From NCBI GenBank assembly GCA_965199135.1, contig OZ240685.1, positions 2,046,001 through 2,110,000 of the forward strand: 64,000 nucleotides of DNA, given 5' to 3'. Below, one piece after another: positions 8,208 to 17,237 of the stretch (positions are counted from its first letter, which is position 1; the number at the start of each line of letters is the position of its first letter). Below the pieces are notes generated by a model. The model saw only the letters and a list, made by a program, of their open reading frames with translations. It had not been told where the DNA came from and ran no database searches. The stretch is from EB88 sp965199135. Its GTDB lineage: Bacteria; Acidobacteriota; Terriglobia; Terriglobales; Acidobacteriaceae. A program made the translations under genes and the position numbers.

Positions 8208-8852
8208 TCAATCCCGCTTTTTCTTTTTTGCAGCGGCTTTGCGCGATCGCAGCAGCTGCCGGTACATGCTGATACCGATCAGCGTCTTGCCGTCAAGAAT
8301 TTGTCCATCTGCGATCAAATCTTCCACAACAGAGAGCGGCATCGGGTACACGTCGAGCGTTTCGTCTGCCTCGAGCCGCGCGGGACCAGCCGTTAGCTCT
8401 TCGGCCAGATAAATCTGCATCCACTCGCCCAGAAAGCCCGGACTCGCAAAATAACGCACCAGCTCCGTCCACTGTTCAGCAGCGTACCCTGTTTCTTCTT
8501 CGAGCTCGCGCTTCGCCCCGGCGAGGCGCTCTTCGTTCGGCTCGATCTTGCCCGCAGGCAGCTCCCACAGGTACTGGCCCGCGGCATGGCGATACTGCCG
8601 CTCCATGATCACCACAGGATCCTTTTTGCCTCTCTTCCCCGAACTATCGACCGCGAGGATCACCACCGAGCCGTTGTGGCGAATGATGTCCTTGTGTGTC
8701 ACATGCCCGTTCGGCTCGCGGATCTCTTCCTTCACTACCTTGAAGAGCGGACCCTCGTATGCCACGGTCGACGACAGGATTTCGGCTGTTTTCTCGTCTT
8801 TCAGCTGCAGGGTTTTGGGTGGTGCTGTCTTGCTCTTGCTCTTCTTCGCCAT
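8208..8852 (-). CDS. Nudix hydrolase, ADP-ribose pyrophosphatase-like
   Basis: The product has 214 residues. The Nudix box is complete and canonical: G at the start of GKIEPNEERLAGAK followed by RELEEETGY, fitting GX5EX7REUXEEXGU. The preceding GSVVILAVDS and QYRHAAGQYLWELPAGKIE blocks are those of ADP-ribose/ADP-sugar pyrophosphatases, which split nucleoside diphosphate sugars into phosphates. The N-terminal 15 residues are Lys/Ser rich (MAKKSKSKTAPPK) and the last ten are basic (RSRKAAAKKKKRD). The start at 8852 has GAGGAG nearby. The substrate is inferred from family resemblance only. Confidence 0.85.
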   Translation of the reverse strand: MAKKSKSKTAPPKTLQLKDEKTAEILSSTVAYEGPLFKVVKEEIREPNGHVTHKDIIRHNGSVVILAVDSSGKRGKKDPVVIMERQYRHAAGQYLWELPAGKIEPNEERLAGAKRELEEETGYAAEQWTELVRYFASPGFLGEWMQIYLAEELTAGPARLEADETLDVYPMPLSVVEDLIADGQILDGKTLIGISMYRQLLRSRKAAAKKKKRD

Positions 8853-9001
8853 GCCTGCTCCTCGATCTCTCTGTTCGCTAGGTAGATGCGTGAGTGGCCC
8901 CCTGGACTCGAAGTTGCCGCCCCTCCGCGCATCTTCCACGGGGTCGAAGCATCCCATGCGATGAGGCTTCCCGCCCGGGCCCGTGAGAGACTCCAAGGGT
9001 G

Positions 9002-10633
9002 ATGGAGGAAGGCTCTGTGGCTCCTGCGTGTTACCCCCTCTCGGTGCTGCCGGGGCTTTCCAGGTTATTTGCGGACTACATTGAAGGCGGCGCACGGGAG
9101 TTCTACCCCACCTCTCCGCTCGGGCACGACTGGCTCCACCGCTCCCCGCCACCCGTCTCGCACACCGCTCCGCTGGCCGACCTGCTCGAAGCGCAGAACC
9201 ATGCCTTCCATGCCGGGCCGGCAGCCATCACCAACATCGCGAAGCTGCGCGCCGGCGCACGTGCGGTGGTGACAGGGCAGCAGGTAGGACTTTTCGGGGG
9301 GCCGCTCTACACCCTGCACAAGGCCGCCACGGCGATCCGTCTTGCCGCCGATGCCTCGGCTTCGACCGGGGTCCCGCATGTGCCGGTATTCTGGCTCGCA
9401 ACCGAAGACCATGACTTTGCCGAGATCGATCACGTAGCGCTGCCTGGTGAAGATGGCGCCGTGACCACGGTGCGCATTGCCGATCACCCTGGGGCGCTCT
9501 CCGGCGCGCCGGTAGGCGCACTGCGGCTGGGAAAGACGGTGGGGGCAGCACTCGACCACGTTGCGGAGCTACTCGGGGACGGCCCGGAAGCCGATTTGCT
9601 GCGCCGATGTTACCGCCCGGAGGCGACCTTCGCAGGCGCGTTCGCGCAGTGGCTGGCAGCGACGTTCCGCGACGGGGGCCTGATCGTCTTTGACCCCGCA
9701 GGACGCGCTGCGCATGCCCTGGGAGAACCGGTTCTTCGCGCTGCTATCGAGCATGCAGCCGAGCTCGAAGAACTTCTGCTCGCACGGGGCAGGGAAATTG
9801 AAGCACGTGGCTACCATCAGCAGGTACTGGTAAAACCCGGCGCAAGCCTGCTCTTCCTTCTCGGCAGCGCTGCAGCGAACGCTCTCCACACCCGTCTGCC
9901 GCTCAAGCGCAAGGGCGGTGGCTGGACGGCTGGGCCTGCGACCTACACCACAGAAGAACTCCTCCTGATCTTGAGCCGCGAGCCGGAACGCCTCAGCCCC
10001 AACGCGCTGCTTCGGCCCGTTTTCCAGGATGCGATTCTGCCGACCGCTGCCTACATCGGCGGTCCGGCCGAGATCGCCTACTTCGCGCAGAATGGCGTGC
10101 TGCATCAGCGCATTCTCGGCCGCGTTACTCCGGTCCTGCCGCGGCTCAGCGCAACCCTGATCACGACCAAACAATTCGCGACGATGGAGCGGGACGGCAT
10201 CGACCTCCCGGAGATCTTCCAGCTCCCGGAAGAAGAACTGACCCAGCGTGTGGGTGCGCGCAACCTTTCCGCAGAAGGCAAGGCGAAGCTCCAGGCAGCC
10301 GGTGCGTCAATGACTGCGGAACTGGAAGCGCTGACTGGCTGGATGCGCAACATGGACGAGGGTCTCGGTCGCTCCGCGGACGTGGCTGCCAGCAAGATGC
10401 GGTACCAGATGAGCCGCCTGCGCCGGCTTGCCGCGCGCTTCGAGCTCCAAAAGGACACCGGCATCCGCCGGAGGGTCCACTCCCTTTATGCCGCGCTCTA
10501 TCCTGGTGGCCACCTGCAGGAACGCTCGGTGGGCGCGGTGGCAGCCCTTGCGCGCCACGGCGGGGCATTGCCCGCAGAGCTGATTGCAGCAGCCGGCGAT
10601 CCATGCCCCGGCCACAAGGCGCTGCCGGTTTAG
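9002..10633 (+). CDS. bshC: Bacillithiol synthesis protein BshC (putative cysteine ligase)
   Basis: The product has 543 residues, normal for BshC, which adds cysteine to glucosaminyl-malate in the last step of bacillithiol synthesis. Recognisable blocks are VVTGQQVGLFGGPLYTLHKA near residue 90, VPVFWLATEDHDFAEIDHV near 125, and LRPVFQDAILPTAAYIGGPAEIAYFAQ near 335. The C-terminal helical region (YQMSRLRRLAARFELQKD) is the coiled-coil part seen in crystal structures of the family. GTG at 8999 and ATG at 9002 are adjacent possible starts, and neither has a strong ribosome-binding site. BshA is not in the window; a PIG-L deacetylase that could be considered for BshB lies at 22705-23457. Confidence 0.9.
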   Translation: MEEGSVAPACYPLSVLPGLSRLFADYIEGGAREFYPTSPLGHDWLHRSPPPVSHTAPLADLLEAQNHAFHAGPAAITNIAKLRAGARAVVTGQQVGLFGGPLYTLHKAATAIRLAADASASTGVPHVPVFWLATEDHDFAEIDHVALPGEDGAVTTVRIADHPGALSGAPVGALRLGKTVGAALDHVAELLGDGPEADLLRRCYRPEATFAGAFAQWLAATFRDGGLIVFDPAGRAAHALGEPVLRAAIEHAAELEELLLARGREIEARGYHQQVLVKPGASLLFLLGSAAANALHTRLPLKRKGGGWTAGPATYTTEELLLILSREPERLSPNALLRPVFQDAILPTAAYIGGPAEIAYFAQNGVLHQRILGRVTPVLPRLSATLITTKQFATMERDGIDLPEIFQLPEEELTQRVGARNLSAEGKAKLQAAGASMTAELEALTGWMRNMDEGLGRSADVAASKMRYQMSRLRRLAARFELQKDTGIRRRVHSLYAALYPGGHLQERSVGAVAALARHGGALPAELIAAAGDPCPGHKALPV

Positions 10634-10675
10634 GGGAGCGCCGACCGGCTGCATCAGAATCGGAAGGAGACCCCG

Positions 10676-10975
10676 ATGTCCGACCTCTTTGACGTGACTT
10701 GCCCCGACTGTGGCGGCGTCCTGCGCATCGATGCGGAGAGCCGTTCGGTGATTTCGCACACCCCTGCTCCGCGCAAGCGCACCTTTGATGACTTCGAGAC
10801 TGCGGCCCGCGCCATGCGCGAGGGCGAGGAGCGCAAGCAGTCCCTCTTCCGCCAGGCCGTGGACGCCGAGAAGAACAAGGAAGATGTGCTCGCCAAGCGC
10901 TTTGCCGAGGCCGTCCGCAAGGCCAAGGAAGCGCCGGATCTCGAGCGCCCCTTCCGCGACATGGACCTCGATTGA
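10676..10975 (+). CDS. Small unknown protein with an N-terminal CxxC
   Basis: The product has 99 residues and follows bshC by 42 bases, with GGAAGGAGA before the ATG, so it is certainly a gene. It starts MSDLFDVTCPDCGGVLRID: a CPDC knuckle followed by two short strands, half of a zinc ribbon with no second cysteine pair. The rest (about residues 38-95) is predicted highly charged helix rich in Glu, Lys, Arg and Ala (AARAMREGEERKQSLFRQA, VRKAKEAPDLERPF). I do not recognise a family. The single CPDC could bind metal only as a dimer or act as a thiol pair. Confidence 0.8.
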   Translation: MSDLFDVTCPDCGGVLRIDAESRSVISHTPAPRKRTFDDFETAARAMREGEERKQSLFRQAVDAEKNKEDVLAKRFAEAVRKAKEAPDLERPFRDMDLD

Positions 10976-11057
10976 CCCTGATGATTCTTGGGAGGGCAGG
11001 CTGGCAGTCATCCACGGTCAGCCCGCATCCCACTCGACTGCGAGAGGAGCACACACG

Positions 11058-11390
11058 ATGAACTTAAGCCAATTGGGAGCCAAGAACGGCAGCACCGTCC
11101 TGACCACGACAGAGGACGTGCACTGGTCGCACACGGTCGCCGCCGCCTCGCTCGTTGCGGGCGCTGTTTTGCTGATTACGGGACGCAAGCGCCAGGCGCT
11201 GATTGTTGCCGCCGTTGGTGCCGCAACAACCCTGCTTGAGCAGCCGGAAGCCGCGCAGGAGCTCTGGGCCGATCTGCCAAAGCACATCCGCAACGGCCAG
11301 GACTTCCTGGTACGCGCCGAAACCTTTATCGAGCGCATCGGCGAGCAGGCTGCGCGGCTGCGTGAGACCATCTCACAGCAGCGTGGCTAG
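11058..11390 (+). CDS. Small unknown membrane protein
   Basis: The product has 110 residues. The start at ATG 11058 has GAGAGGAG upstream. After about 25 polar residues there are one or two hydrophobic helices (VAAASLVAGAVLLITG and ALIVAAVGAATTLL) separated by the basic GRKRQ turn, then a polar amphipathic C-terminal half (DLPKHIRNGQDFLVRAETFIERIGEQ). A hairpin membrane topology is likely, with both ends on one side. I do not recognise a family. It follows 10676-10975 in the same direction, 82 bases apart. Confidence 0.75.
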   Translation: MNLSQLGAKNGSTVLTTTEDVHWSHTVAAASLVAGAVLLITGRKRQALIVAAVGAATTLLEQPEAAQELWADLPKHIRNGQDFLVRAETFIERIGEQAARLRETISQQRG

Positions 11391-11393
11391 TCG

Positions 11394-11738
11394 TTACGAT
11401 TCGTAGGCAGCGATCCCAAGCTGCCGCTGGGCTGCCGGGCTGATCAGGTCCGGCGTCCAGGCCGGCTCCCAGACAAGGTTCACCTCGGTCTGGCTAAGCT
11501 CCCGGATCCCGGCAAGCCGGTTCTTCACCTGCTCGATGATCATTGCGTGGGCCGGGCAGCCACGGGTGGTCATCGTCATATCGATCTCCGCCTTCTGGCG
11601 CGGCATCATGCCCGGCGCGTCCGGATCGGGCTGCAGGTCCACCCGGTACACCAGGCCAAGATCAACGATGTTCACCGGGATCTCCGGATCGATAACATCG
11701 CGCATTGCGTTCAAGATGTCTTCCTGTGTCAGTGCCAT
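11394..11738 (-). CDS. MIP18/PaaD-like metal-sulfur cluster assembly factor (DUF59)
   Basis: A 114-residue protein of the DUF59/MIP18 family, small factors that help load Fe-S or other metal clusters (SufT, PaaD, Mrp N-terminal domain). The family N-terminus is clear (ILNAMRDVIDPEIPVNIVDLGLVY), as is the conserved cysteine in TRGCPAHAMI. The C-terminal LVWEPAWTPDLIS resembles PaaD/SufT. It stands alone on the minus strand, its stop only three bases from the stop of 11058-11390. Its partner is unknown; the cysteine desulfurase near the window start is one candidate in the same pathway. Confidence 0.85.
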   Translation of the reverse strand: MALTQEDILNAMRDVIDPEIPVNIVDLGLVYRVDLQPDPDAPGMMPRQKAEIDMTMTTRGCPAHAMIIEQVKNRLAGIRELSQTEVNLVWEPAWTPDLISPAAQRQLGIAAYES

Positions 11739-11874
11739 GGCTCTATCTTTTCACGCGGAACAGGTCCGGAACCGGTGCCCTGTGTTCCGACTGTGAGGCC
11801 GGGGAGAGAAGTCTGCGACTGGATGGACCGCGCGTTCCCGGTCCCCGACAGAAGGTACCCCGAAAGTCGTCGCG

Positions 11875-12765
11875 CTAGTGCGTGCGCTCGACCAGGTACG
11901 CCGCCAGGGCTTTCAGCCCCTCGGCGCGCTCCCCAAGGTCCCGGATCGCGGCGAACGCCTCGCCGATCAAACGGCTCGCATCGCGACGCGACTGTTCGAT
12001 GCCGAACACGGCAGGCCAGGTCGCCTTCTCGCTCGCGACATCCTTGCCCGCGGTCTTGCCCAGCTGCTCGGAGCTCTGCGTCACGTCCAGCACATCATCG
12101 ACGATCTGAAACGCCAACCCTGCCTTGCGACCGAACTCGTCCAGCTGCGCCACCTGTGCCGCATCGGCGCCCGCATAGATGCCGCCCGCAACCACGCTGA
12201 CCCGGATCAGCGCCCCGGTCTTCGCCCGGTGGATCGCGAGCACCGACTCTGCCGTAGGTTTCTGGTTCTCCCCTTCAAGATCGAGCACCTGGCCGCCGAT
12301 CATGCCATCCTGGGTCCCGGTGGCTTCTGCGATCAACCGAATGATCGCGATGCAGGCCTCGGTCGGACAGCGAAGGCAGGAAAGTGTGCGGTAGGCGTGG
12401 GCCTGCAGGGCGTCTCCCGCCAGGATCGCAATCGCTTCGCCATACACGACATGGCAGGTCGGTTTGCCACGCCTGAGGTCATCGTTGTCGAGCGCCGGCA
12501 GGTCGTCGTGCACGAGCGAGTAGGTGTGCAGCATCTCGATCGCGGCACCAAGCTCCTCCACGCCATCGGGCAGCGTTCCTGCGATGGCGCGGGCTGCTTC
12601 CATCACCAGCACCGGCCGAAGCCGCTTGCCGCCGGCAAAGGTGCTGTGGCGCACGGCGCTGTGGATCGACGCAGGAAGAGCTGTGGCAGGAGGGAGAAGG
12701 CGGTCGAGCGCGCTGTCGGTGGCTGCGGCGCCTGCACGCAGAAGGCTCTGTACATCAGGTGTCAT
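11875..12765 (-). CDS. ispA: Farnesyl/geranylgeranyl diphosphate synthase (short-chain)
   Basis: A trans-prenyltransferase that elongates DMAPP with IPP. It has 296 residues. The first aspartate-rich motif reads DDLPALDNDDLRRG, with the two-residue insertion typical of bacterial FPP synthases. The residue five before it is aromatic (HTYSLVHDD), which limits product length to C15-C20. The second motif is FQIVDDVLD. One Asp of the usual DDLPAMDDDD is Asn here, outside the essential positions. The start at 12765 lies ten bases after the stop of the preceding membrane-protein gene, so it probably closes the 18191-11875 operon. The long-chain counterpart is at 30368-31357. Confidence 0.9.
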   Translation of the reverse strand: MTPDVQSLLRAGAAATDSALDRLLPPATALPASIHSAVRHSTFAGGKRLRPVLVMEAARAIAGTLPDGVEELGAAIEMLHTYSLVHDDLPALDNDDLRRGKPTCHVVYGEAIAILAGDALQAHAYRTLSCLRCPTEACIAIIRLIAEATGTQDGMIGGQVLDLEGENQKPTAESVLAIHRAKTGALIRVSVVAGGIYAGADAAQVAQLDEFGRKAGLAFQIVDDVLDVTQSSEQLGKTAGKDVASEKATWPAVFGIEQSRRDASRLIGEAFAAIRDLGERAEGLKALAAYLVERTH

Positions 12766-12775
12766 TTCCGGTCCA

Positions 12776-14557
12776 TCATAGCTGAGGCCGCCGCCTGCCC
12801 CGTCGCAAGGGGAGCGCCGCAACCCCAAGCAGGAAAAGGCCCGAGAGGCTGAGGCCACGGCCCAGTGTCACGTCCCCTGTCGCCGTGTATCGCGCCGTGA
12901 TCAGGCTTTCCTTCAGGGGTGCGAGAGCCACGGTCACGAGCCCATCCTCGCGTTCCACACATCGACTCGCACACGGGGCGCCATTCAGCAGGACCTGCCA
13001 GGCAGCAAAGCGCTCCAGCCGCAACACGGCGTATGCCGCGCGGTCCGGTTGCACCACGACGCGGATAGCCTCCGCGGTCCACTGCGAGACGCGGATTGTT
13101 CCAGGGATGGTGGCTGAAGGGTCGGGCTTCCACGCGGGGTTCGCAGCAGCCGAATCGTCCCCTTCGTTTGCATCGGGGGCAGCGAGCAGCCGCACCCGGG
13201 GCAGCCCCTGCTGGATCTCGCCGTTATCGGCATCGCGCGCGGTGTACTCGTCGGTCCCCTCGAACCCCGGACCTCCGGAGGCTGCAAGCGGCAGTTGTGC
13301 GGAGACACGATCTTCCTCATCGCAAGGCTGGTAGCGGGTATGCGCCGCCCAGGTAACGAGAGCCGCGACAAAGACCGCCGTCGCCGCCAGTGCCCCCCGC
13401 CTGCTTACCCGGCCCCCGGCAGGCAGCGCCAGGGCGATGGCAAGCGCCGCCAGCGCGCTGGCCGGCAGCAGCCAGCGCCAGGGAAACTGCAGAAACTCAA
13501 GCTGGGGCAGCAGGTGCCAGAACGGATCGCTCGCGCGCCACTGGAGCGCCAGGATCACGACGAGCGCAAGCAGCAGGAAGGCACGGACCTGCCGCGCGGC
13601 AACCTCGATCACCGACGCCGGCGCACGGGACTGCAGCAAACGGCTCGCGATCACCAGAAAGATGCCGGTACCAAGCGTCAGCACGGCGATCCACGAGGCG
13701 GTGTGCAACACCTGGTCGTGGTACGGCTCGCCCGTGTGGGTAAAGAGAAAGCTGTCCTCGACCCGCATGCCCGGGCCCACTGCCCGGCGGATGCTGACCC
13801 ACCGCTGTTCGTACCAGGCCGGCAGGATGTAATCGGCGGCCAGGAGGCCGCCAAGTGCGAGCGCCAGCGATCCGCGTGCCGCCTCCATCGCGATGGCGAC
13901 CATCCCCGCGTGACGGCGCAGCGATGCCCGCCACAGGATCGCCAGGGCGGCAAGGTAGCTCGCCATCACCGCGGATGGTGCGTTGGTGTACCAGAGCGCC
14001 GCAAAGGGCAGCGCCACCCCGGCCATCGAGAGTTCCGACCGGAGCAGCGCACGGAAGAGCCATGGGAACCAGACCGCGGCCAGCAACTCGCCATACGCGG
14101 TCCGTTCATAGCCTGTGAACAGCAGGTAAGGGCTGAAGCAGTAGAGCGCCGCTCCAACAACTGCCGCCAGTGGCTCGCACCAGGTGCGCGCCAGCCGGTA
14201 CATCGCAGCCGCAGCCCCTGCGACGCAGACTGCTGCCAAGGCAGCAGGCACATATGCCCAGGGCAGCACGAGCCCCAGCACACCGCCGAGCAGCCACGAC
14301 AGCGGAGGATAGAACACAAAGCGTGCTTCGCCGGCGCCGTGGTTTGCTGGCGCGACCCAGTGTGGCACCGAGTGACCTGCATGCCATGCCGCATCCACGG
14401 CCAGCCAGCTCTGCAGATGGAAGTCGAAGTCCTGCCCGCACGAGGCTCCCATCGCGAGCAGTGGCGCGGCCGCCAGGAGCCCTGCGAGCAGAGCGCCGAG
14501 CCAGCCGCCAGGCCAGCGAGCCGACCGGGCCGAGCGCAGCCGGGCAGACCAGCTCAC
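12776..14557 (-). CDS. Polytopic membrane protein (PTPS-related / GT-C-like)
   Basis: The product has 593 residues with about ten hydrophobic helices in the first 420 residues and a soluble C-terminal domain, then a final helix (GLFLLGVAALPL). The early block CGQDFDFHLQSWLAVDAAW and the loop ARFVFYPPLSWLLGG resemble the membrane proteins classed as '6-pyruvoyl-tetrahydropterin synthase-related' and, more distantly, GT-C glycosyltransferases (YfhO-like), with an acidic pair in the first outer loop. A role in moving sugar or lipid-linked groups is only inference. The GTG start at 14557 is two bases after the penicillin-acylase stop, so the two genes are translated together. Confidence 0.75.
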   Translation of the reverse strand: MSWSARLRSARSARWPGGWLGALLAGLLAAAPLLAMGASCGQDFDFHLQSWLAVDAAWHAGHSVPHWVAPANHGAGEARFVFYPPLSWLLGGVLGLVLPWAYVPAALAAVCVAGAAAAMYRLARTWCEPLAAVVGAALYCFSPYLLFTGYERTAYGELLAAVWFPWLFRALLRSELSMAGVALPFAALWYTNAPSAVMASYLAALAILWRASLRRHAGMVAIAMEAARGSLALALGGLLAADYILPAWYEQRWVSIRRAVGPGMRVEDSFLFTHTGEPYHDQVLHTASWIAVLTLGTGIFLVIASRLLQSRAPASVIEVAARQVRAFLLLALVVILALQWRASDPFWHLLPQLEFLQFPWRWLLPASALAALAIALALPAGGRVSRRGALAATAVFVAALVTWAAHTRYQPCDEEDRVSAQLPLAASGGPGFEGTDEYTARDADNGEIQQGLPRVRLLAAPDANEGDDSAAANPAWKPDPSATIPGTIRVSQWTAEAIRVVVQPDRAAYAVLRLERFAAWQVLLNGAPCASRCVEREDGLVTVALAPLKESLITARYTATGDVTLGRGLSLSGLFLLGVAALPLRRGRRRPQL

Positions 14558-14559
14558 CC

Positions 14560-17181
14560 TCAGGGCACCAGGCGGAGGCTGTGCTCGGTCGCGCCCCGCA
14601 CCGCAGCATCCGAAAAGGCGAGTGGGAACGTGGTGCCGCCGTACCAGCTGGGCCACTGGTTGCGATAGTCCGGGCTCTTCGGATCTTCCGACTCACCCAT
14701 CACGATGTTCTCGGTCGAGTGATCGAGGTCGCCCATATCAGCAGTGAAGCGCTGGGAGGGGCCAAGATTTCCAAGCACCTGCTTGACTGTGGTTGGATCG
14801 CCCGACTGCGGCAGAGGGCCGACGCTGCTGTGCGTGAACGGAAAGGCCTTCCACAGCGGGTGCTGGATCTCGATCGTGTGTTTCTCCCCGTATTGCCACG
14901 AGCGCAGGTTTCCGGGCGCATCTTTGAGCGTCGCCTCGACCAGCCCGGCAAGAAAGTCGTTCCAGGTCTTGTTGCCTGGAGGCAGCCATGCGGCGGGGGC
15001 GTGCGCGATCATCTGCTCCCGCGCATACGCACTCTCGGACCAGTCATAGAGCCGCCATCCGTCGCCGATCTTGGGCCCCAGCACCGCCGGCCAGAAGCGG
15101 CCTTCTGCCCCCGTCACGATCGCCGCAGCAGAGGAGTGCGTTGCAAGCACCCCGTCCCACGACCGCAGGATGTCCGCAGCCTCCCGGGTACGCGCCGTGG
15201 TGTGGCTGGCATGGTCGATCGCATAGGCAAACCGTTGTGCCAGCTCCTGGTCGACCTCTGAAAACACATCGGTCTGGAGCTTCAGCATGTCTGCGGGGGT
15301 GAGCCCTTTCTTGTCGCGCAACCACTTCCAGATACGCTCGTTGCGGTACGGCGACGCCCAGTCCAGCGTGATCTGGTAAGGGTAGCCATCGGGCGTGATG
15401 CGGCTGTTCGCCGTCGCAACGATGCCACCCTCCGGGTCGAGCACCGAGGGCATCGCGTCCGCCGGGATATACCCCGTCCACTCCCCGACCACAGCCGTGG
15501 TGCTCGGCGCCGGGGGCGTCGGGGGCGGCAAGCCCGCGGCCGAAGCCTGCGCTGCGCCCTGCCCGTCTGCTCCCGTCGTCGCGCCGGCAGCCGGTGCGGT
15601 CGAGTTGGTATCGAGTGCAGCCGGGCTGCCCTGTGTCTGCCCGGGAACGATCGGCATGCTCTGCAGACCGCCCGCGCGGATCGGGATCAGCCCCACAGCC
15701 TGGTAGCCGATGTGGCCCGCGTCGTCGGCGTAGACGACGTTCAGCGTGGGCGCCCACCAGGTCGCCATCGCCGCGCGGAAGCTTGTCCAGTCACTGGCGG
15801 TGTTCAGCGCGTAGAGCGGCAGCCCCTTGGCCGCTGGATCGTAGATCGCCCAGTGCAGTGCAACCGATCGCTGCTCGCTTGTGTGCAGCGAGGCGAGCAG
15901 CGGCGTGATGATGGGCCCGTGAGCGGTACGCACCACGTCGAGCGGCACGTTGGCGCCCCCGCGTACATGGATCGTCTCGCGCTCATGCGTCAGCGGCTCC
16001 CAGTGGCGCGAGCCATCCGCGTTCAGCGCCTGGTACTGGTCCTGAGCATTCAGCGTCTCGACATACAGGTCCTGCGTGTCGCCCCCAAGCGCGGTGAAGC
16101 CCCAGGCGATATGGTCGTTGTGGCCTGCGCTGATGAACGGCAGCCCCGCGACACTCACGCCCGCCGCATGGAAGCCGCCTGCGTGAAGGTCCGACTCGTA
16201 CCAGACATCCGGCACCTGGTGCTCGAGGTGCATGTCGTTTGAGAGCAGCGGCTTGCCGTCCGCGGTGCGCGTGCCAGCCACCGCCCACTCGTTTGAGCCG
16301 GGATTGCAGCCGTTGCACCGGTCGCGCATGGCGCTCAGTCGCAGCAGGTCTCCGACCGGCCGCACGGGCCGATCCCGCACCTGTGAAGGATCGAGCGGAA
16401 TCTGGGGAACCTCCTGCGGATCGCTGATTGCAGGCGCACTCGGCACCGGCGGGTGATCGCGCCAGGAGCCCACGGGGTACAGGTCCGCGGCGAGCGCCGC
16501 GTTGCCCCCCGCTGCGAGCCGCGCGGTCACATCCTCGCGCTTCAGCTTGGCCTGCCAGCGCTCGTCCAGCATCTCGGACATCGAGATCGCCACCAGCACC
16601 GAGTCAACGGGCCGCCATGGCCGTGGCTTGTAGACCAGGAGCGAGAACTCCGCCGGCAGTACGCCGTGCTCGATATACGCGTTGACGCCGCGGCTGTATG
16701 CCTCCAGCTGCTCCAGCTGTTGGGGAGGCATGGTGCGAACCAGCCGCTCGGCTACATCGCGGATCGAGAGAATGCGCTCCATCCGGTCGTGATCGACCAG
16801 CGCCGCGCCCAGGATCTCGGCCGCCTCGCCTGCCGGCAGCCGCCGCGCCATGTCCATCTGCCACAGGCGGTCGCTTGCGGTGACCCAGCCCTGCGCTTCA
16901 AGCAGATCATGGACGTTTGCTGCCTCGATATGCGGAACGCCGCGGGCATCGCGCACCACCGCAACAGGCGCACTCAGCCCATCGAGATGCAGCGTGCCAT
17001 CGACGGGGGCAAGCGAGGTCTCCATGCGATGCCGCAGACCAAGCATCACCGCGAAGATGGCAAGTACGCCGAGCAACAGAAGCACCACGATGGCGATGCC
17101 GATGCGGCGGAACGGGGAGCGCCTGGAAGGTGGAGGAGTGGATCGGGACTCGAAGCTGCGTGCTGGTGGAGGCGGCGTCAC
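14560..17181 (-). CDS. Penicillin acylase family Ntn-hydrolase
   Basis: The product has 873 residues, close to the family norm. It has an N-terminal membrane anchor (about residues 27-48), an alpha-subunit region starting VVRDARGVPHIEAANVHDL, then the autocatalytic cleavage site G295/S296 in NPGSNEWAVAG, where Ser becomes the N-terminal nucleophile of the beta chain. Later blocks NDMHLEHQVPDVWYE and SAGHNDHIAWGFTA are standard. An unusual CNGC lies four residues before the nucleophile. A low-complexity Ala/Pro/Gly insert lies near residues 525-560. The family cleaves amides such as penicillins and acyl-homoserine lactones; the substrate here is unknown. The start is GTG. It is anchored with the enzyme presumably outside the cytoplasmic membrane. 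Confidence 0.9.
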   Translation of the reverse strand: MTPPPPARSFESRSTPPPSRRSPFRRIGIAIVVLLLLGVLAIFAVMLGLRHRMETSLAPVDGTLHLDGLSAPVAVVRDARGVPHIEAANVHDLLEAQGWVTASDRLWQMDMARRLPAGEAAEILGAALVDHDRMERILSIRDVAERLVRTMPPQQLEQLEAYSRGVNAYIEHGVLPAEFSLLVYKPRPWRPVDSVLVAISMSEMLDERWQAKLKREDVTARLAAGGNAALAADLYPVGSWRDHPPVPSAPAISDPQEVPQIPLDPSQVRDRPVRPVGDLLRLSAMRDRCNGCNPGSNEWAVAGTRTADGKPLLSNDMHLEHQVPDVWYESDLHAGGFHAAGVSVAGLPFISAGHNDHIAWGFTALGGDTQDLYVETLNAQDQYQALNADGSRHWEPLTHERETIHVRGGANVPLDVVRTAHGPIITPLLASLHTSEQRSVALHWAIYDPAAKGLPLYALNTASDWTSFRAAMATWWAPTLNVVYADDAGHIGYQAVGLIPIRAGGLQSMPIVPGQTQGSPAALDTNSTAPAAGATTGADGQGAAQASAAGLPPPTPPAPSTTAVVGEWTGYIPADAMPSVLDPEGGIVATANSRITPDGYPYQITLDWASPYRNERIWKWLRDKKGLTPADMLKLQTDVFSEVDQELAQRFAYAIDHASHTTARTREAADILRSWDGVLATHSSAAAIVTGAEGRFWPAVLGPKIGDGWRLYDWSESAYAREQMIAHAPAAWLPPGNKTWNDFLAGLVEATLKDAPGNLRSWQYGEKHTIEIQHPLWKAFPFTHSSVGPLPQSGDPTTVKQVLGNLGPSQRFTADMGDLDHSTENIVMGESEDPKSPDYRNQWPSWYGGTTFPLAFSDAAVRGATEHSLRLVP

Positions 17182-17237
17182 GGCTCGATTCTCTCATCTG
17201 CCCATGAGGCTCGCGTGACAGCAGGCCACGAGGAACC

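Noticed and set aside
13295..14668. Long plus-strand frame over the polytopic membrane protein
   Set aside because: Arg/Gln/His-rich translation typical of the antisense of a hydrophobic protein; the minus-strand reading is clearly the gene.
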